64,000 bases of DNA, taken from contig NZ_JAUSYN010000002.1 in NCBI RefSeq assembly GCF_030816915.1, positions 5,283,501-5,347,500 on the forward strand. Reading direction: 5' to 3'. Shown piece after piece: positions 54,354 to 62,972 of the stretch. The position numbers and the translations under genes are program-made. Each line of letters starts with the position of its first letter. Position 1 is the first letter of the stretch. Source of the DNA: Streptomyces sp. B3I8. GTDB lineage: Bacteria > Actinomycetota > Actinomycetes > Streptomycetales > Streptomycetaceae. The notes under the pieces were generated by a model. It ran no database searches. It was not told the DNA's origin and was given only the letters and a program-made list of their open reading frames with translations.

Positions 54354-54381
54354 TGCTCTGACCGGGAAGGTCTACCGGGTT
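54351..54381 (+). repeat. Left terminal inverted repeat of the IS630 element
   Basis: TAGTGCTCTGACCGGGAAGG and following bases match the reverse complement of 55612-55642 at 27 of 31 positions. The outer TA is the IS630 target dinucleotide. Confidence 0.9.
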
Positions 54382-54389
54382 AGCGGGGG

Positions 54390-54710
54390 TCACTCCTGCT
54401 CGGAGGAGGCTGCGAGGTGGCGGCGGCAGAGGTCGGCAGCCGTGAGGTGGGGTGTGTGCAGCGCATCGCTGTAGAGCCGCATCTCTCGAGCTGCTCGGTC
54501 GAGGTGCTGCCAGAAGGTGAGCGGCAGGTCGAGGTCGTCACCGAGATCGACGAGACAGTCGAAGGCCAGTCCCAGCTCGTTGTGCTCCAGGAACTCAAGC
54601 GTCGCTGAGAGGTCGATGTTCGCCAGGCCCGTCAGGTGGACCCGGGCGGCGTCGAGGTGGTTACGGGTCCGGTTCCAGCCGGCCTGAAGTGCCTCGCGAT
54701 CAACGGTCAT
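54390..54710 (-). CDS. IS passenger gene, MafI/CdiI-type immunity-like protein (tentative)
   Basis: 106 residues from the ATG at 54710 (MTVDREALQAGWNRTRNHLD). The core TLEFLEHNELGLAFDCLVDL, with PLTFWQHLDRAAREM, resembles small immunity proteins of the MafI family that guard actinobacteria against polymorphic toxins. This is motif-level similarity only. It is inside the element's inverted repeats, 31 bases after the transposase stop and 8 bases inside the left repeat, so it moves with the IS. No toxin gene is present. Confidence 0.6.
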   Translation of the reverse strand: MTVDREALQAGWNRTRNHLDAARVHLTGLANIDLSATLEFLEHNELGLAFDCLVDLGDDLDLPLTFWQHLDRAAREMRLYSDALHTPHLTAADLCRRHLAASSEQE

Positions 54711-54741
54711 GGCGTCAGTGTCGCCGGTGCCGTCGGTATGG

Positions 54742-55593
54742 TCACGCGGCTTTCGCCAGCCGTCCGCCCCAGCGGATGCCCTTCTCACTGCGGATGCGGG
54801 CACGTTCGCGTCGTTGGGCGGCCAGCACGTCGGGATGGCGGGCGTTCTTGTTGCGCCAGCGCAGGTAGGCGTGCAGGGCGCGCGTCTGCGCGGTGTGGTT
54901 GCGGTGGTTGGAGTTGGCGACGGTGAACTGCCGCAACGGTCCGAAGTGGGCCTCGATCGGGTTGGCCCAGGAGGCGCAGGTGGGGGTGAAGCACAGCTTG
55001 ACCTTGTTCTTCTTCGCCCAGCGGCGGATGTCGGCGCCTTTGTGGGCGGACAGGTTGTCCAGGATGACGTAGACCGGGGCGCCGTCGGGCCGGGCGGCGC
55101 GGATCGATTTGAGCGCGGCCAGGGTGTTCGCGGTGCCCTTCTTGCGACGGTTGACGCCCCATAGAGTGTCGTCGCCGATCGAGTAGCAGCCGGGGAAGTA
55201 GCGCACTCCGTGGGTGCGGTGGTAGGTAGCGGGATGCCGCTCGGGACGGCCTTGCCCGGCCCAGCACGACCCGGCGGTGGGCCGGATGCCGAGAGGGCCG
55301 AACTCGTCGAACGCGAGCCCAGCGAGGGTCCAGGCGGCCAGGCCGATCTCGTTGAACCGGTGGATCACATCCCGGACGGTGTCCTCATCGGCCTGCACCA
55401 GCTTCGCGATCACCGGCACCCGGTTGCCGCCGGCCGAGGCCAGCAGCATCATCGCGCGCCGGTAGCGCACCGAACTGGTGCTGCCCCGGCGTACGATCTG
55501 CGGCAGCTTCTGCCCTTCCTGGTCGGTCAGTCTGCGCACACGGACAGGCTCAGCCACCACACCCCCAGAAGCCGGACGGACGTCTCCGGACAT
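54742..55593 (-). pseudogene. IS630-family transposase with internal deletion
   Basis: 283 residues from the ATG at 55593, against about 370-380 in full IS630-type relatives. The N-terminal helix-turn-helix (VRYRRAMMLLASAGGN, DEDTVRDVIHRFNEIGLA) is directly joined to the catalytic core (AFDEFGPLG, VILDNLSAHKGADIRRWAKK, NPIEAHFGPLRQF), so all three DDE acidic residues remain. The join residues AWTLAG read one base shifted as LDPRWAG, the usual sequence after GLA. Thus a single-base loss plus a deletion of about 95 codons has restored the frame. Transposition activity is unlikely. Confidence 0.75.
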
Positions 55594-55611
55594 CCAACCG
55601 CCGGAACCATC

Positions 55612-55642
55612 AACCCGGCCAACCTTCCCGGCCAGAGCACTA
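55612..55642 (-). repeat. Right terminal inverted repeat of the IS630 element
   Basis: Reverse complement reads TAGTGCTCTGGCCGGGAAGG and onward; partner of 54351-54381. The flanking TA at 55641-55642 duplicates that at 54351-54352. Confidence 0.9.
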
Positions 55643-55902
55643 GCCGGGGAGGGGCGGGGGCGTCCGTGACGGCCTCGGCCGTTGCCCGCCTGCGCGCGTG
55701 TCGGGGGCGCGGACGAAGATCCGCCGCTCGCCCCACTCCAGGCCCTCGTCCGTCTCCGTCCTCGCCTTTCACCTTTGTCACAGGCTTGCCACGAACACCC
55801 CCGCCGAGCACCGCCGAGGTGCCCACGCCTGCCTACTCTGACCGGCACCCGTCAAATGATCATGCCGGTCGGCCCGTCCGCGGTCCGGCAGGGAGGACCT
55901 TC

Positions 55903-57687
55903 GTGACCGACAGACCGACGACGACCCCCGACCCCGGCGAGCGGCCCGAGAGCACAGGTCCGACGCCGACGCCGACGCCGACCCGGAGCCCGGAGGTGCC
56001 TGGGGCCGGTGGGGCCAGTGGCGTACAAGAGGCAGGTGAGGCGACTTCGGACGTGGATGTTGAAGTGGGCATGCCGGACAAGGACGCTCGTCCGGCACCG
56101 GAGACGGGTTCCGGCCCCGAGTCTGTCCCTGTCCCTGACGGGACCGCGTCCGTGGACTCCGCGTCCGTGGACTCCGCCTCCGCCCGGTCCTCCCCGCACG
56201 CCGACTGGCTGGCCTCCGTCAGGGCCACCGGGCCCCTCGTCCCCGTACCCGCCTCCGCTCTCTGGGCCGCCCTGGCCACAGGCGTCCTCGCTGCCCTCCT
56301 CCTGGCCGACGGTGTGGCCGCCAACCTTCTCCTCGTCGCCCTCCCGGCGGCGTACGCCGCGTATGCCGCCGGTCGTTCCGCGGGACGTCGTACGCACGCG
56401 TGGAGCCTGGTCTGGGCAGTCGGCGGACTCGCCCTGCTGGCGATACCCGTCCTGCGTGACGCGGACTGGCCCTCGTTCCTCGCCGTCGTCACCGCACTCG
56501 CCGCCGGCTCACTGGCCCTGCAAGGCGGCCGTCGCTGGCCGGCCGTGCTGCTCGGCCCCATCGGCGTGTTCCAGTCCCTCGTCGCCGGCCCCCAGTGGGG
56601 CTGGCAGGGCGTGCGCGCCCGCTCGGACGGCGCGCGGGGACGCGTCGTCCCCGTGCTGCGCGCCCTCGCGGTGACGGTCGTCCTCCTCCTCGTCTTCGGT
56701 GCGCTCTTCGCCGGTGCGGACGCCGCCTTCGCGGATCTCCTGGGGGATCTGATGCCGCAGGCCTCGTTCACCGGCGGCTTCCGGCACCTGCTGATGCTCG
56801 TCCTCGGCCTCGTCGGCGCCCTCGCCGTGGCGCACTCGGCGGTCGCGCCCCCGCGCTGGGACCGGGCCCGGGTGCCCGAGGGCCGGCCGAGGGGCCGGGT
56901 CGAATGGGCGCTGCCGCTGGTCGTGCTGGTGTTCCTGTTCGCGGCATTCAACGCCGTCCAGTTGACCGTGCTGTTCGGCGGCTACGACGCCGTGCTGCGC
57001 GAGACCGGCAAGTCGTACGCCGAGTACGCGCGGCAGGGGTTCTGGCAGTTGCTCCTCGCCACCCTGCTGACCCTGGTCGTCATCGTCCTCGCCCTGCGCT
57101 GGGCGCCGCGCGGGGGCGTGCGGGACCGGACGCTGGTGCGCGCGGTCCTGGGCACCCTGTGCGCGCTCGCGCTCGTCGTGATGGCCTCCGCCGTGCGGCG
57201 CATGGACATGTACGTGGAGGCGTACGGGCTGACGCGGCTGAGGATCTCCGTGACCGCCGTCGAGTGGTGGCTCGGGCTGGTGATCGTGTTCATCATGGCG
57301 GCCGGGGTGTGGGGCGCCCGGTGGCTGCCGCGTGCCGTGGCGGCCAGCGCGGTCGCCGGTGTACTGGCGTTCGGGCTCGCTTCCCCCGACGCCCTGGTGG
57401 CCGAGCGGAACGTGCAACGCTACGAGGAGACCGGCACGTTCGACCTCGACTACGCGGACGGGTTGTCCGCCGACGCCGTACCGGCGCTCGACCGGCTGGC
57501 GGAGCCGATGCGCTCCTGCGCGCTGCGCGGTATCGCGCGGGACCTCGCGGACACGGCCGGCGATCCCTGGTACGCCACCAGTCGGGGCCAGGCACGGGCC
57601 CGGGACATCCTTGCCGACCACCCGGTGTCGGCGCGCGCCGACGTGATCACCTGCGGGCAAGTGGGCTCGGAAGCGCTGTACCGCTGA
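55903..57687 (+). CDS. DUF4173/DUF4153-type multi-pass membrane protein
   Basis: 594 residues. The first 105 residues are a disordered Pro/Thr/Ser/Asp-rich cytoplasmic tail. About ten membrane segments follow, with the conserved FGALFAGADAAFADLLGDL, FLFAAFNAVQLTVLFGGYD and YAEYARQGFWQLL motif that marks the DUF4173 family. The C-terminal 100 residues are soluble. GGGAGG precedes the GTG at 55903. The function is unknown. The 260-base spacer back to the IS shows no gene. Confidence 0.82.
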   Translation: MTDRPTTTPDPGERPESTGPTPTPTPTRSPEVPGAGGASGVQEAGEATSDVDVEVGMPDKDARPAPETGSGPESVPVPDGTASVDSASVDSASARSSPHADWLASVRATGPLVPVPASALWAALATGVLAALLLADGVAANLLLVALPAAYAAYAAGRSAGRRTHAWSLVWAVGGLALLAIPVLRDADWPSFLAVVTALAAGSLALQGGRRWPAVLLGPIGVFQSLVAGPQWGWQGVRARSDGARGRVVPVLRALAVTVVLLLVFGALFAGADAAFADLLGDLMPQASFTGGFRHLLMLVLGLVGALAVAHSAVAPPRWDRARVPEGRPRGRVEWALPLVVLVFLFAAFNAVQLTVLFGGYDAVLRETGKSYAEYARQGFWQLLLATLLTLVVIVLALRWAPRGGVRDRTLVRAVLGTLCALALVVMASAVRRMDMYVEAYGLTRLRISVTAVEWWLGLVIVFIMAAGVWGARWLPRAVAASAVAGVLAFGLASPDALVAERNVQRYEETGTFDLDYADGLSADAVPALDRLAEPMRSCALRGIARDLADTAGDPWYATSRGQARARDILADHPVSARADVITCGQVGSEALYR

Positions 57688-57750
57688 CTACCGCCGGACG
57701 GCATGAGGCAGGGAGCGACGCGTCCGCCAAGGCGATACACGTGTCATCGG

Positions 57751-57820
57751 GGCGAGGCGAGGCGAGGCGAGGCGAGGCGAGGCGGGGCGAGGCGGGGCGG
57801 GGCGGGGCGAGGCGGGGCGA
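57751..57820. repeat. 14-unit GGCGR pentanucleotide microsatellite
   Basis: Fourteen consecutive pentamers: six GGCGA then a mixture of GGCGG and GGCGA, ending in GGCGAGAC. It lies between the convergent membrane-protein and MFS genes, 63 bases after one stop and 41 before the other. Copy number is probably variable between strains. Confidence 0.92.
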
Positions 57821-57860
57821 GACCCGAGAGGGCGCCCGCCCCACCCCGCCGTACGCCGGG

Positions 57861-59426
57861 TCAGCCGGCCACCGGCCCCGCCGTACCGGCCAGTGCCTCC
57901 AGGTCGCTCTTGCGGACCCGGATCACGAGTGCCGCGGTCGCCAGGCCCACGACGGCCATCGCGGCCGCCGGGATGAACGCCGACGAGATGCCGTGCGCGA
58001 GCACCTCGTGACTCCAGGGAGCCGGCAACTGGTGCGACTTGGCGAACTCCGCCTTCTGTTCGGCCGAACCGTTGGCGAGGAACTTCGGCACCTGCTTCTC
58101 CGCCTCGTTCGAACTGGCGGTACCGAACACCGTGGTCAGAATGGCGAGTCCCAGCGAACCGCCCACCTGCTGCATGGCGTTGAGCAGACCGGAGGCCGCG
58201 CCCGCCTCGTGCTGCGCGACTCCGGAGACCGCGGTGAGCGTCAGCGTCACGAAGTTGAGGCCCATGCCGAAGCCGAACACCAGCATCGGTCCCAGTACAC
58301 CGCCCGCGTAGGAGCTGTCGGGGGTGATGAAGGTCTGCCAGCCCAGTCCGAGCACCGCCAGCGTCGAGCCGGCGACCATGAACGGCTTGGGACCGAACCT
58401 CGGCAGGAACCGCTGCGACAGTCCCGCCCCGATGCCGATCGCGACCGTGACCGGAAGGAAGGCAACACCCGCGCTGATCGGGCTGTACCCGAGCACGTTC
58501 TGCACGAAGAGCACGATGTAGAAGAACATCCCGAACATCGCCGCGGCGAGGCTCAGCATGATCACATACGTCCCGGAGCGGTTGCGGTCGGCGAACATCC
58601 GCAGGGGAGTGATCGGTTCCTTGGCCCGCGTCTCGATGAAGGCGAACGCCAGCAGCAGGACCACCGCCGCGACGAAGGAGCCGATGGCCAGGCTGTTGTG
58701 CCAGTCCTTCTCGGCCGCCCGGATGAAGCCGTACACGAGCGCGGCCATGCCCAGTGTCGACGTGAGCGCGCCGGCTATGTCGAAACGGCCCGGGTGGCGT
58801 TCGGACTCGTTGATGTACATCGGGGCCAGCACGGCGATCAGCACACCGATGGGCACGTTGACGAAGAGCACCCAGCGCCAGTCGAGCCATTCGGTGAGCA
58901 TGCCGCCGGCCAGCAGCCCGATCGCGCCACCGCCCGCCGAGACCGCGGCGAAGACACCGAACGCACGGTTACGCTCCGGTCCCTCGGGGAAGGTGGTGGT
59001 GATCAGTGCGAGGGACGTGGGTGACGCGATCGCGCCGCCCACACCCTGCAGCGCCCGGGCGAGCAGCAGCTGCCAGGGCTCCTGGGCCAGTCCGCCCAGC
59101 AGCGAGGCGGCGGTGAACAGCAGGATGCCGGTCATGAAGACCCGGCGCCGGCCGAGGATGTCACCGGCACGGCCGCCGAGGAGCAGCAGACCGCCGAAGG
59201 TGAGGGTGTACGCGCTGACCACCCATGTCAGGTCGGTGGTGCTGAATTCGAGCGCGTCTTGAATGTGCGGGAGCGCGATGTTCACAATCGTCGCGTCGAG
59301 TACGACCATGAGTTGGCAGGCCGCGATGACGGCGAGCGCGACGTTGGGGTGCCCCTGTCGGCGAGCGGCGCCCGGCTTGGGTTGCTGGAGTGATGGAGAG
59401 GCTGATGAGGTTGGCGAGGTTGTCAC
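57861..59426 (-). CDS. DHA2 (EmrB/QacA)-family MFS drug exporter
   Basis: 521 residues with 14 predicted membrane segments. Motifs: LDATIVNIALPHIQ (DHA2 motif D1), GGRAGDILGRRRVF (motif A), RALQGVGGAIASP, and the motif C region AVSAGGGAIGLLAGG. Proton-driven export of hydrophobic or cationic compounds is expected; the substrate is unknown. GTG start at 59426 with GGGGGA upstream. The promoter carries two identical palindromic operators and a tetR gene lies divergent beyond them. Confidence 0.93.
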   Translation of the reverse strand: MTTSPTSSASPSLQQPKPGAARRQGHPNVALAVIAACQLMVVLDATIVNIALPHIQDALEFSTTDLTWVVSAYTLTFGGLLLLGGRAGDILGRRRVFMTGILLFTAASLLGGLAQEPWQLLLARALQGVGGAIASPTSLALITTTFPEGPERNRAFGVFAAVSAGGGAIGLLAGGMLTEWLDWRWVLFVNVPIGVLIAVLAPMYINESERHPGRFDIAGALTSTLGMAALVYGFIRAAEKDWHNSLAIGSFVAAVVLLLAFAFIETRAKEPITPLRMFADRNRSGTYVIMLSLAAAMFGMFFYIVLFVQNVLGYSPISAGVAFLPVTVAIGIGAGLSQRFLPRFGPKPFMVAGSTLAVLGLGWQTFITPDSSYAGGVLGPMLVFGFGMGLNFVTLTLTAVSGVAQHEAGAASGLLNAMQQVGGSLGLAILTTVFGTASSNEAEKQVPKFLANGSAEQKAEFAKSHQLPAPWSHEVLAHGISSAFIPAAAMAVVGLATAALVIRVRKSDLEALAGTAGPVAG

Positions 59427-59450
59427 TGTGGATCCCCCACGGAAGAATTA

Positions 59451-59468
59451 GTGAACGCTTGCGTTCAC
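59451..59468. promoter_or_regulatory. TetR-type operator O1
   Basis: GTGAACGC-TT-GCGTTCAC: perfect 8-bp arms around a TT centre, 24 bases before the MFS start codon. Confidence 0.85.
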
Positions 59469-59497
59469 TGTCGGGGCTACGGTAGTGATCCCACCAA

Positions 59498-59515
59498 GTG
59501 AACGCAAGCGTTCAC
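59498..59515. promoter_or_regulatory. TetR-type operator O2
   Basis: GTGAACGC-AA-GCGTTCAC, the exact inverse of O1, centred 47 bp away. The two flank a possible promoter for the exporter. The rest of the spacer to tetR (59516-59936) shows no gene. Confidence 0.85.
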
Positions 59516-59880
59516 TTAACTTCGTCGCGCGCCCCGTTCCTTCGGGCACCCGGGGCACGCTCCCGCCGCGTCCGTGTGGCGCGGTGTGCGTGCGCCGGTT
59601 GTATGTACGCGCGACGGACGCGTGCGTGGGAACGCGCGTACGCCGTGCGCGCGGATGCCTCCAGGTGTTCCCGTGACGCCGGCGGCTCCGACGTACGCCG
59701 TCCTCCCCTCTCTGTGGACGCGCTGTGCGCCGCTGCGCCTGACAGGGAGTGCGCGACGGTTGACGACTCTCCACGGACGCACCGCCGCCCGCGGCCCCGG
59801 GCTCCCCGGCCGGGCCTGCCACCCCCGCCCCACCGTTTCCCGTCCCCGTCTCGCCGAGAACCGCTCCCTGTTCTCCTGCT

Positions 59881-59904
59881 CCCCCGTTCCCCCGTTCCCC
59901 CGTT
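59881..59904 (+). repeat. Three tandem CCCCCGTT octamers in the tetR leader
   Basis: Three exact 8-bp units followed by a diverged CCCCTGCT, 33 bases before the tetR ATG. Pyrimidine-rich on the coding strand; perhaps slippage. Confidence 0.8.
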
Positions 59905-59936
59905 CCCCTGCTCACCCGCTCAACGGAGAATCCCCG

Positions 59937-60557
59937 ATGACTGCTTCCTCCTGGCCCGAGGCCCCCGCCCGCACGGCTCCGCGTCGGCGCGGTGCCGTTC
60001 TTGAGCGCGCGATTCTCGACGCGGCCCTGGATCAGCTCAGCACGGTCGGCTGGCGGGACTTCACGATGGAGGGGGTGGCCGCCGGTGCCCAGACCGGCAA
60101 GGCCGCGGTCTACCGCCGCTGGTCCTCGAAGGAGGACCTCGTCGTCGACGCGCTGCGGGCCGGGCTGCCCAGTTTCCAGCAGGCGCCGAACCTGGGGAGC
60201 GTGCGCGAGGATCTGATCGCCCTGTGCCTGCGGGCGCGCGACGCGATGTTCTCGCGCTCCGGTTTCGCCCTGCGTTCGGTGATTCACGAATGCGACACCG
60301 TGCAGGTCGAGCGGCTCCATGTGCTGATCTGCGAGAAGCTCCTCGCCCCGACCACCGGACTGCTCCGGGAGATCGTGAACCGTGGAATCGAGCGGGGTGA
60401 GGTGCGCGCGAGCGCGGCGAACGACTACGTGTACGACACGATCCCGGCCATGATGATGTACCGCACCAAGATGTGCGACAGCGAATGGAGTGAACGGGAC
60501 GTCGAGGAACTGGTCGACCGGCTGATGCTCCCGCTGCTGCGTCCCGACGGCGCCTGA
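59937..60557 (+). CDS. TetR-family repressor of the adjacent exporter
   Basis: 206 residues. N-terminal helix-turn-helix (AILDAALDQLSTVGWRDFTM, AVYRRWSSKEDLVVDAL) and an all-helical C-terminal ligand domain of the TetR_C type. The ATG at 59937 has CGGAGAA upstream. It is divergent from the MFS exporter, and the paired palindromes between them are the likely operators. The inferred role is repression of the exporter, relieved by an exported compound. Confidence 0.92.
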   Translation: MTASSWPEAPARTAPRRRGAVLERAILDAALDQLSTVGWRDFTMEGVAAGAQTGKAAVYRRWSSKEDLVVDALRAGLPSFQQAPNLGSVREDLIALCLRARDAMFSRSGFALRSVIHECDTVQVERLHVLICEKLLAPTTGLLREIVNRGIERGEVRASAANDYVYDTIPAMMMYRTKMCDSEWSERDVEELVDRLMLPLLRPDGA

Positions 60558-60660
60558 CACGTGCCGCTCCGCCCGCGGACCGCGCTGCGGGCACGCTCTT
60601 CGGCGCGCGGGCGGACCGGGGTGTCGCGCGGGGGCCGGCGCGTCGTAGGCTGAGTGCGCC

Positions 60661-61362
60661 ATGCCGTACGAACCACCCACTCACACCGTCGAGCGCTCCC
60701 TGCGCGCCACGACCGGAGCGAAGGTCATTGCCGGTGTCGACGAGGTGGGGCGCGGCGCGTGGGCCGGCCCCGTCACCGTTTGCGCGGCCGTCACCGGACT
60801 GCGCCGGCCGCCCCCCGGCCTCACCGACTCCAAACTCCTGACCGTCAAGCGGCGTACGGAACTCGCCGAGACCCTGCGGACGTGGGTGACCTCGTACGCC
60901 CTCGGTCACGCCTCCCCGCAGGAGATCGATGAGCGCGGGATGACCGCCGCGCTGCGACTCGCGGCGGTACGTGCCCTGGAGGCCCTGCCGGTCCGGCCCG
61001 ACGCGGTGATACTCGACGGCAAGCACGACTATCTGGGCTCGCCCTGGAAGGTCCGTACGGTGATCAAGGGCGACCAGTCCTGCGTCGCCGTCGCGGCGGC
61101 CTCGGTGCTCGCCAAGGTGCAGCGCGACAAAATGATGGCCGAACTGGGTGTCGACCATGCAGACTTCGCCTTCGCGGCCAACGCGGGATATCCGTCCCCC
61201 GTGCACCGGGCCGCGCTGGAGGTCCGGGGCCCCACCCCGTACCACCGGTTGTCGTGGGCGTATCTTGATGCGCTGCCCCAGTGGCGGCACCTCAAGAAGG
61301 CCCGCAGCTGGGCGGACGGAAGCGCTCCGGAGATCGAGGGTCAACTCGGCTTCGATTTCTGA
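60661..61362 (+). CDS. rnhB: Ribonuclease HII
   Basis: 233 residues. Removes ribonucleotides misincorporated in DNA and RNA primers. Catalytic residues lie in [16 protein letters not shown] (DEVGRG), [11 protein letters not shown] and [16 protein letters not shown]; the C-terminal [21 protein letters not shown] is conserved. TAGGCT at 60646-60651 is 9 nt before the ATG. A 68-nt gap leads to the next gene, which is probably co-transcribed. Confidence 0.96.
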   Translation: MPYEPPTHTVERSLRATTGAKVIAGVDEVGRGAWAGPVTVCAAVTGLRRPPPGLTDSKLLTVKRRTELAETLRTWVTSYALGHASPQEIDERGMTAALRLAAVRALEALPVRPDAVILDGKHDYLGSPWKVRTVIKGDQSCVAVAAASVLAKVQRDKMMAELGVDHADFAFAANAGYPSPVHRAALEVRGPTPYHRLSWAYLDALPQWRHLKKARSWADGSAPEIEGQLGFDF

Positions 61363-61430
61363 CGATTCCGCTCGCACTCATGTGCCACCCGCCGGGGCGA
61401 CTCGCACCGGCGTTTGATAAACATCAGACC

Positions 61431-62054
61431 ATGCCTCTCATTCCCGAGGAGCCTCAGATTCACGAGAGTGCCCAGGGTCCCCGCGCCACCCCGGCCAGCA
61501 GCCGTACCGCGCCGACCCCTCGCCCCGTACCCGGCCCCCGTCCCGCGGCTCCGGCGCGTGCCGGCCGTCCGGGGCCGAACCGGCCCGTGCCGGCTCAGCG
61601 CAGCACCCCGCGCGAACCGGCTCCGGCTCCCGTCCAACCCGCCAACTCCGCCAAGGCGGCGGCCACTCCGCAGATCCAACTGATCCCGGCCTCCGTCGAG
61701 GGCGCGCTGGACGCCGCGGAGGAGGCCGTCGACCTGCTGCTGGAGAGCGGCCGTGCCCCGAACGAGGTGCTGGTGGTCACCACCGGCGACCTCCACCCGT
61801 GGGCCGCGCACGAGCTCTCCTTCGGCGAGGCGTCGTACTGGGCGCAGCACGACGCCCGCGACGACGTCTTCTACGCCGACGCCTCCGCGGCCGACCGTGC
61901 CGGGTCCCGGCCCGTGGTCGTCGTCGCGGTCAACGGCGGCGCCGACACGACGGTCGCCGCCGCGCTGCCGCTGGCGCTCGCCCGGGCCGGCGCACTGCTG
62001 ATCGTCTGTGGCGATCCGCAGCAGATCAACGCGGTTCTCGGCACCGCCGTCTGA
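61431..62054 (+). CDS. Conserved actinobacterial protein with helicase motif III-like sequence
   Basis: 207 residues. Residues 1 to about 80 are Pro/Ala/Arg-rich and disordered. The C-terminal part (VEGALDAAEEAVDLLLESGR, EVLVVTTGDLHPWAAHEL, VVVAVNGGADTTVAAALPLA, LIVCGDPQQINAVL) resembles a fragment of UvrD-like helicase domain 2, with GDPQQ like motif III, but no Walker A is present. It lies between rnhB and recQ, suggesting a link with DNA metabolism. Function unknown. Confidence 0.7.
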   Translation: MPLIPEEPQIHESAQGPRATPASSRTAPTPRPVPGPRPAAPARAGRPGPNRPVPAQRSTPREPAPAPVQPANSAKAAATPQIQLIPASVEGALDAAEEAVDLLLESGRAPNEVLVVTTGDLHPWAAHELSFGEASYWAQHDARDDVFYADASAADRAGSRPVVVVAVNGGADTTVAAALPLALARAGALLIVCGDPQQINAVLGTAV

Positions 62055-62118
62055 CCGTCTGACCAGGAGACTCCGGTTCCCTGACTCCCGACGTCCCCGC
62101 CCCGCTCTGTCCCGATTT

Positions 62119-62150
62119 TCCCCGCGCCCCACGTTCCAGGGGCGCGGGGA
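62119..62150. terminator. Terminator hairpin after the rnhB unit
   Basis: A perfect 12-bp stem (62119-62130 with 62139-62150) with an 8-nt loop ACGTTCCA, 65 bases beyond the stop codon. Confidence 0.75.
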
Positions 62151-62339
62151 GCCGCGCATGTCGCGGAGGGCCGGGGAAGGTCGCGTATACCGAGGGAGAT
62201 CCGGAGACGGAGCTCCTGGCGGGCGGGCGGGCCGGCCGAAACGTGAGGAGGGCGAGAAGCGCGGCGGCGGGGGCCGCAGACCCGCCGCCGGGGCGGATGC
62301 CGGCACCGGCCCGGTTCCGGCCGCGCCCGCTCGCTCGCC

Positions 62340-62972
62340 TCAGCGCGCGGCGACCCGCCGCATCACGTCCGACGCGGTACCGCCCGTGCGCGGCAACGGC
62401 CGCACCATCCCCTGATCCAGCTCCTCCGGCGCCGAGTCGGCATGCGGATGCCGTCCCCCGCGCCCCTCGCCGAGCACCTGCCACCCGTCACGCGTCAGCG
62501 TGATGTACGCCCCGCACCGCAGTCCGTGCAGCGTGCACGCGTCGCGCAGTCCCCACATCCACGCGCCGTCCTCCTCCGTCCACCGGGCGTCGCCCTCCCG
62601 GCAGTAGAGCAGCACCGCCGTCCGCACCGGAGTGCGGCGTCGCAGGTCGTGCGGGATCACCCGGCGCAACTGCGCGAGCAGCGCGTTGCGGAACATCCAG
62701 CCGTCCGCCGGGGCGGACCGCCGGACGAAGGAGGCGCTGGCACACAGCCGTTCGTCCGGGTCGAGGACCGCCACGACGGCCGTGGCGGGCCGGGGCCGGT
62801 GCCGTGCGTGCAGTCCGGTGACGACGTCCCGGGGGTTGCGCAGCAGCGGGATCCCGGCGGCGGCCCACTCCGTCGGTTCGAGCATGCGGGCCGGCGGGGC
62901 GACGGAAGCGGCGGACGGATCGGTGGAGGCCGACAACGACGCCGTCGAGGACGGAGCGAATCCGAAGGTCAC
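62340..62972 (-). CDS. Conserved Streptomyces protein of unknown function
   Basis: 210 residues from the GTG at 62972, which has a good GGGAGG ribosome site. Residues 1-35 are Ala/Ser-rich; the conserved part includes RNPRDVVTGLHARHRP, AVVAVLDPDERLCASASFVR, TAVLLYCREGDARWTEEDGA and GLRDACTLHGLRCGAYITLT. No membrane segment, signal or known domain was recognised. An upstream ATG at 63155 would give 61 extra residues unlike coding sequence. The 602-base spacer to recQ (62973-63574) shows no gene. Confidence 0.7.
   Translation of the reverse strand: MTFGFAPSSTASLSASTDPSAASVAPPARMLEPTEWAAAGIPLLRNPRDVVTGLHARHRPRPATAVVAVLDPDERLCASASFVRRSAPADGWMFRNALLAQLRRVIPHDLRRRTPVRTAVLLYCREGDARWTEEDGAWMWGLRDACTLHGLRCGAYITLTRDGWQVLGEGRGGRHPHADSAPEELDQGMVRPLPRTGGTASDVMRRVAAR

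Larger units (their letters stand above)
54353..55640 (-). mobile_element. IS630-family insertion element with passenger gene
   Basis: 1288 bp bounded by 31-bp terminal inverted repeats (27/31 identical, counting the TA) and flanked by TA on each side, the target duplication typical of IS630/Tc1-mariner. It contains, on the minus strand, the transposase (54742-55593) and a 106-residue gene (54390-54710) between the transposase and the left repeat. The insertion falls in the TAG stop of the ADP-ribosylglycohydrolase gene. The transposase seems internally deleted, so the element is probably no longer autonomous. Confidence 0.88.
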
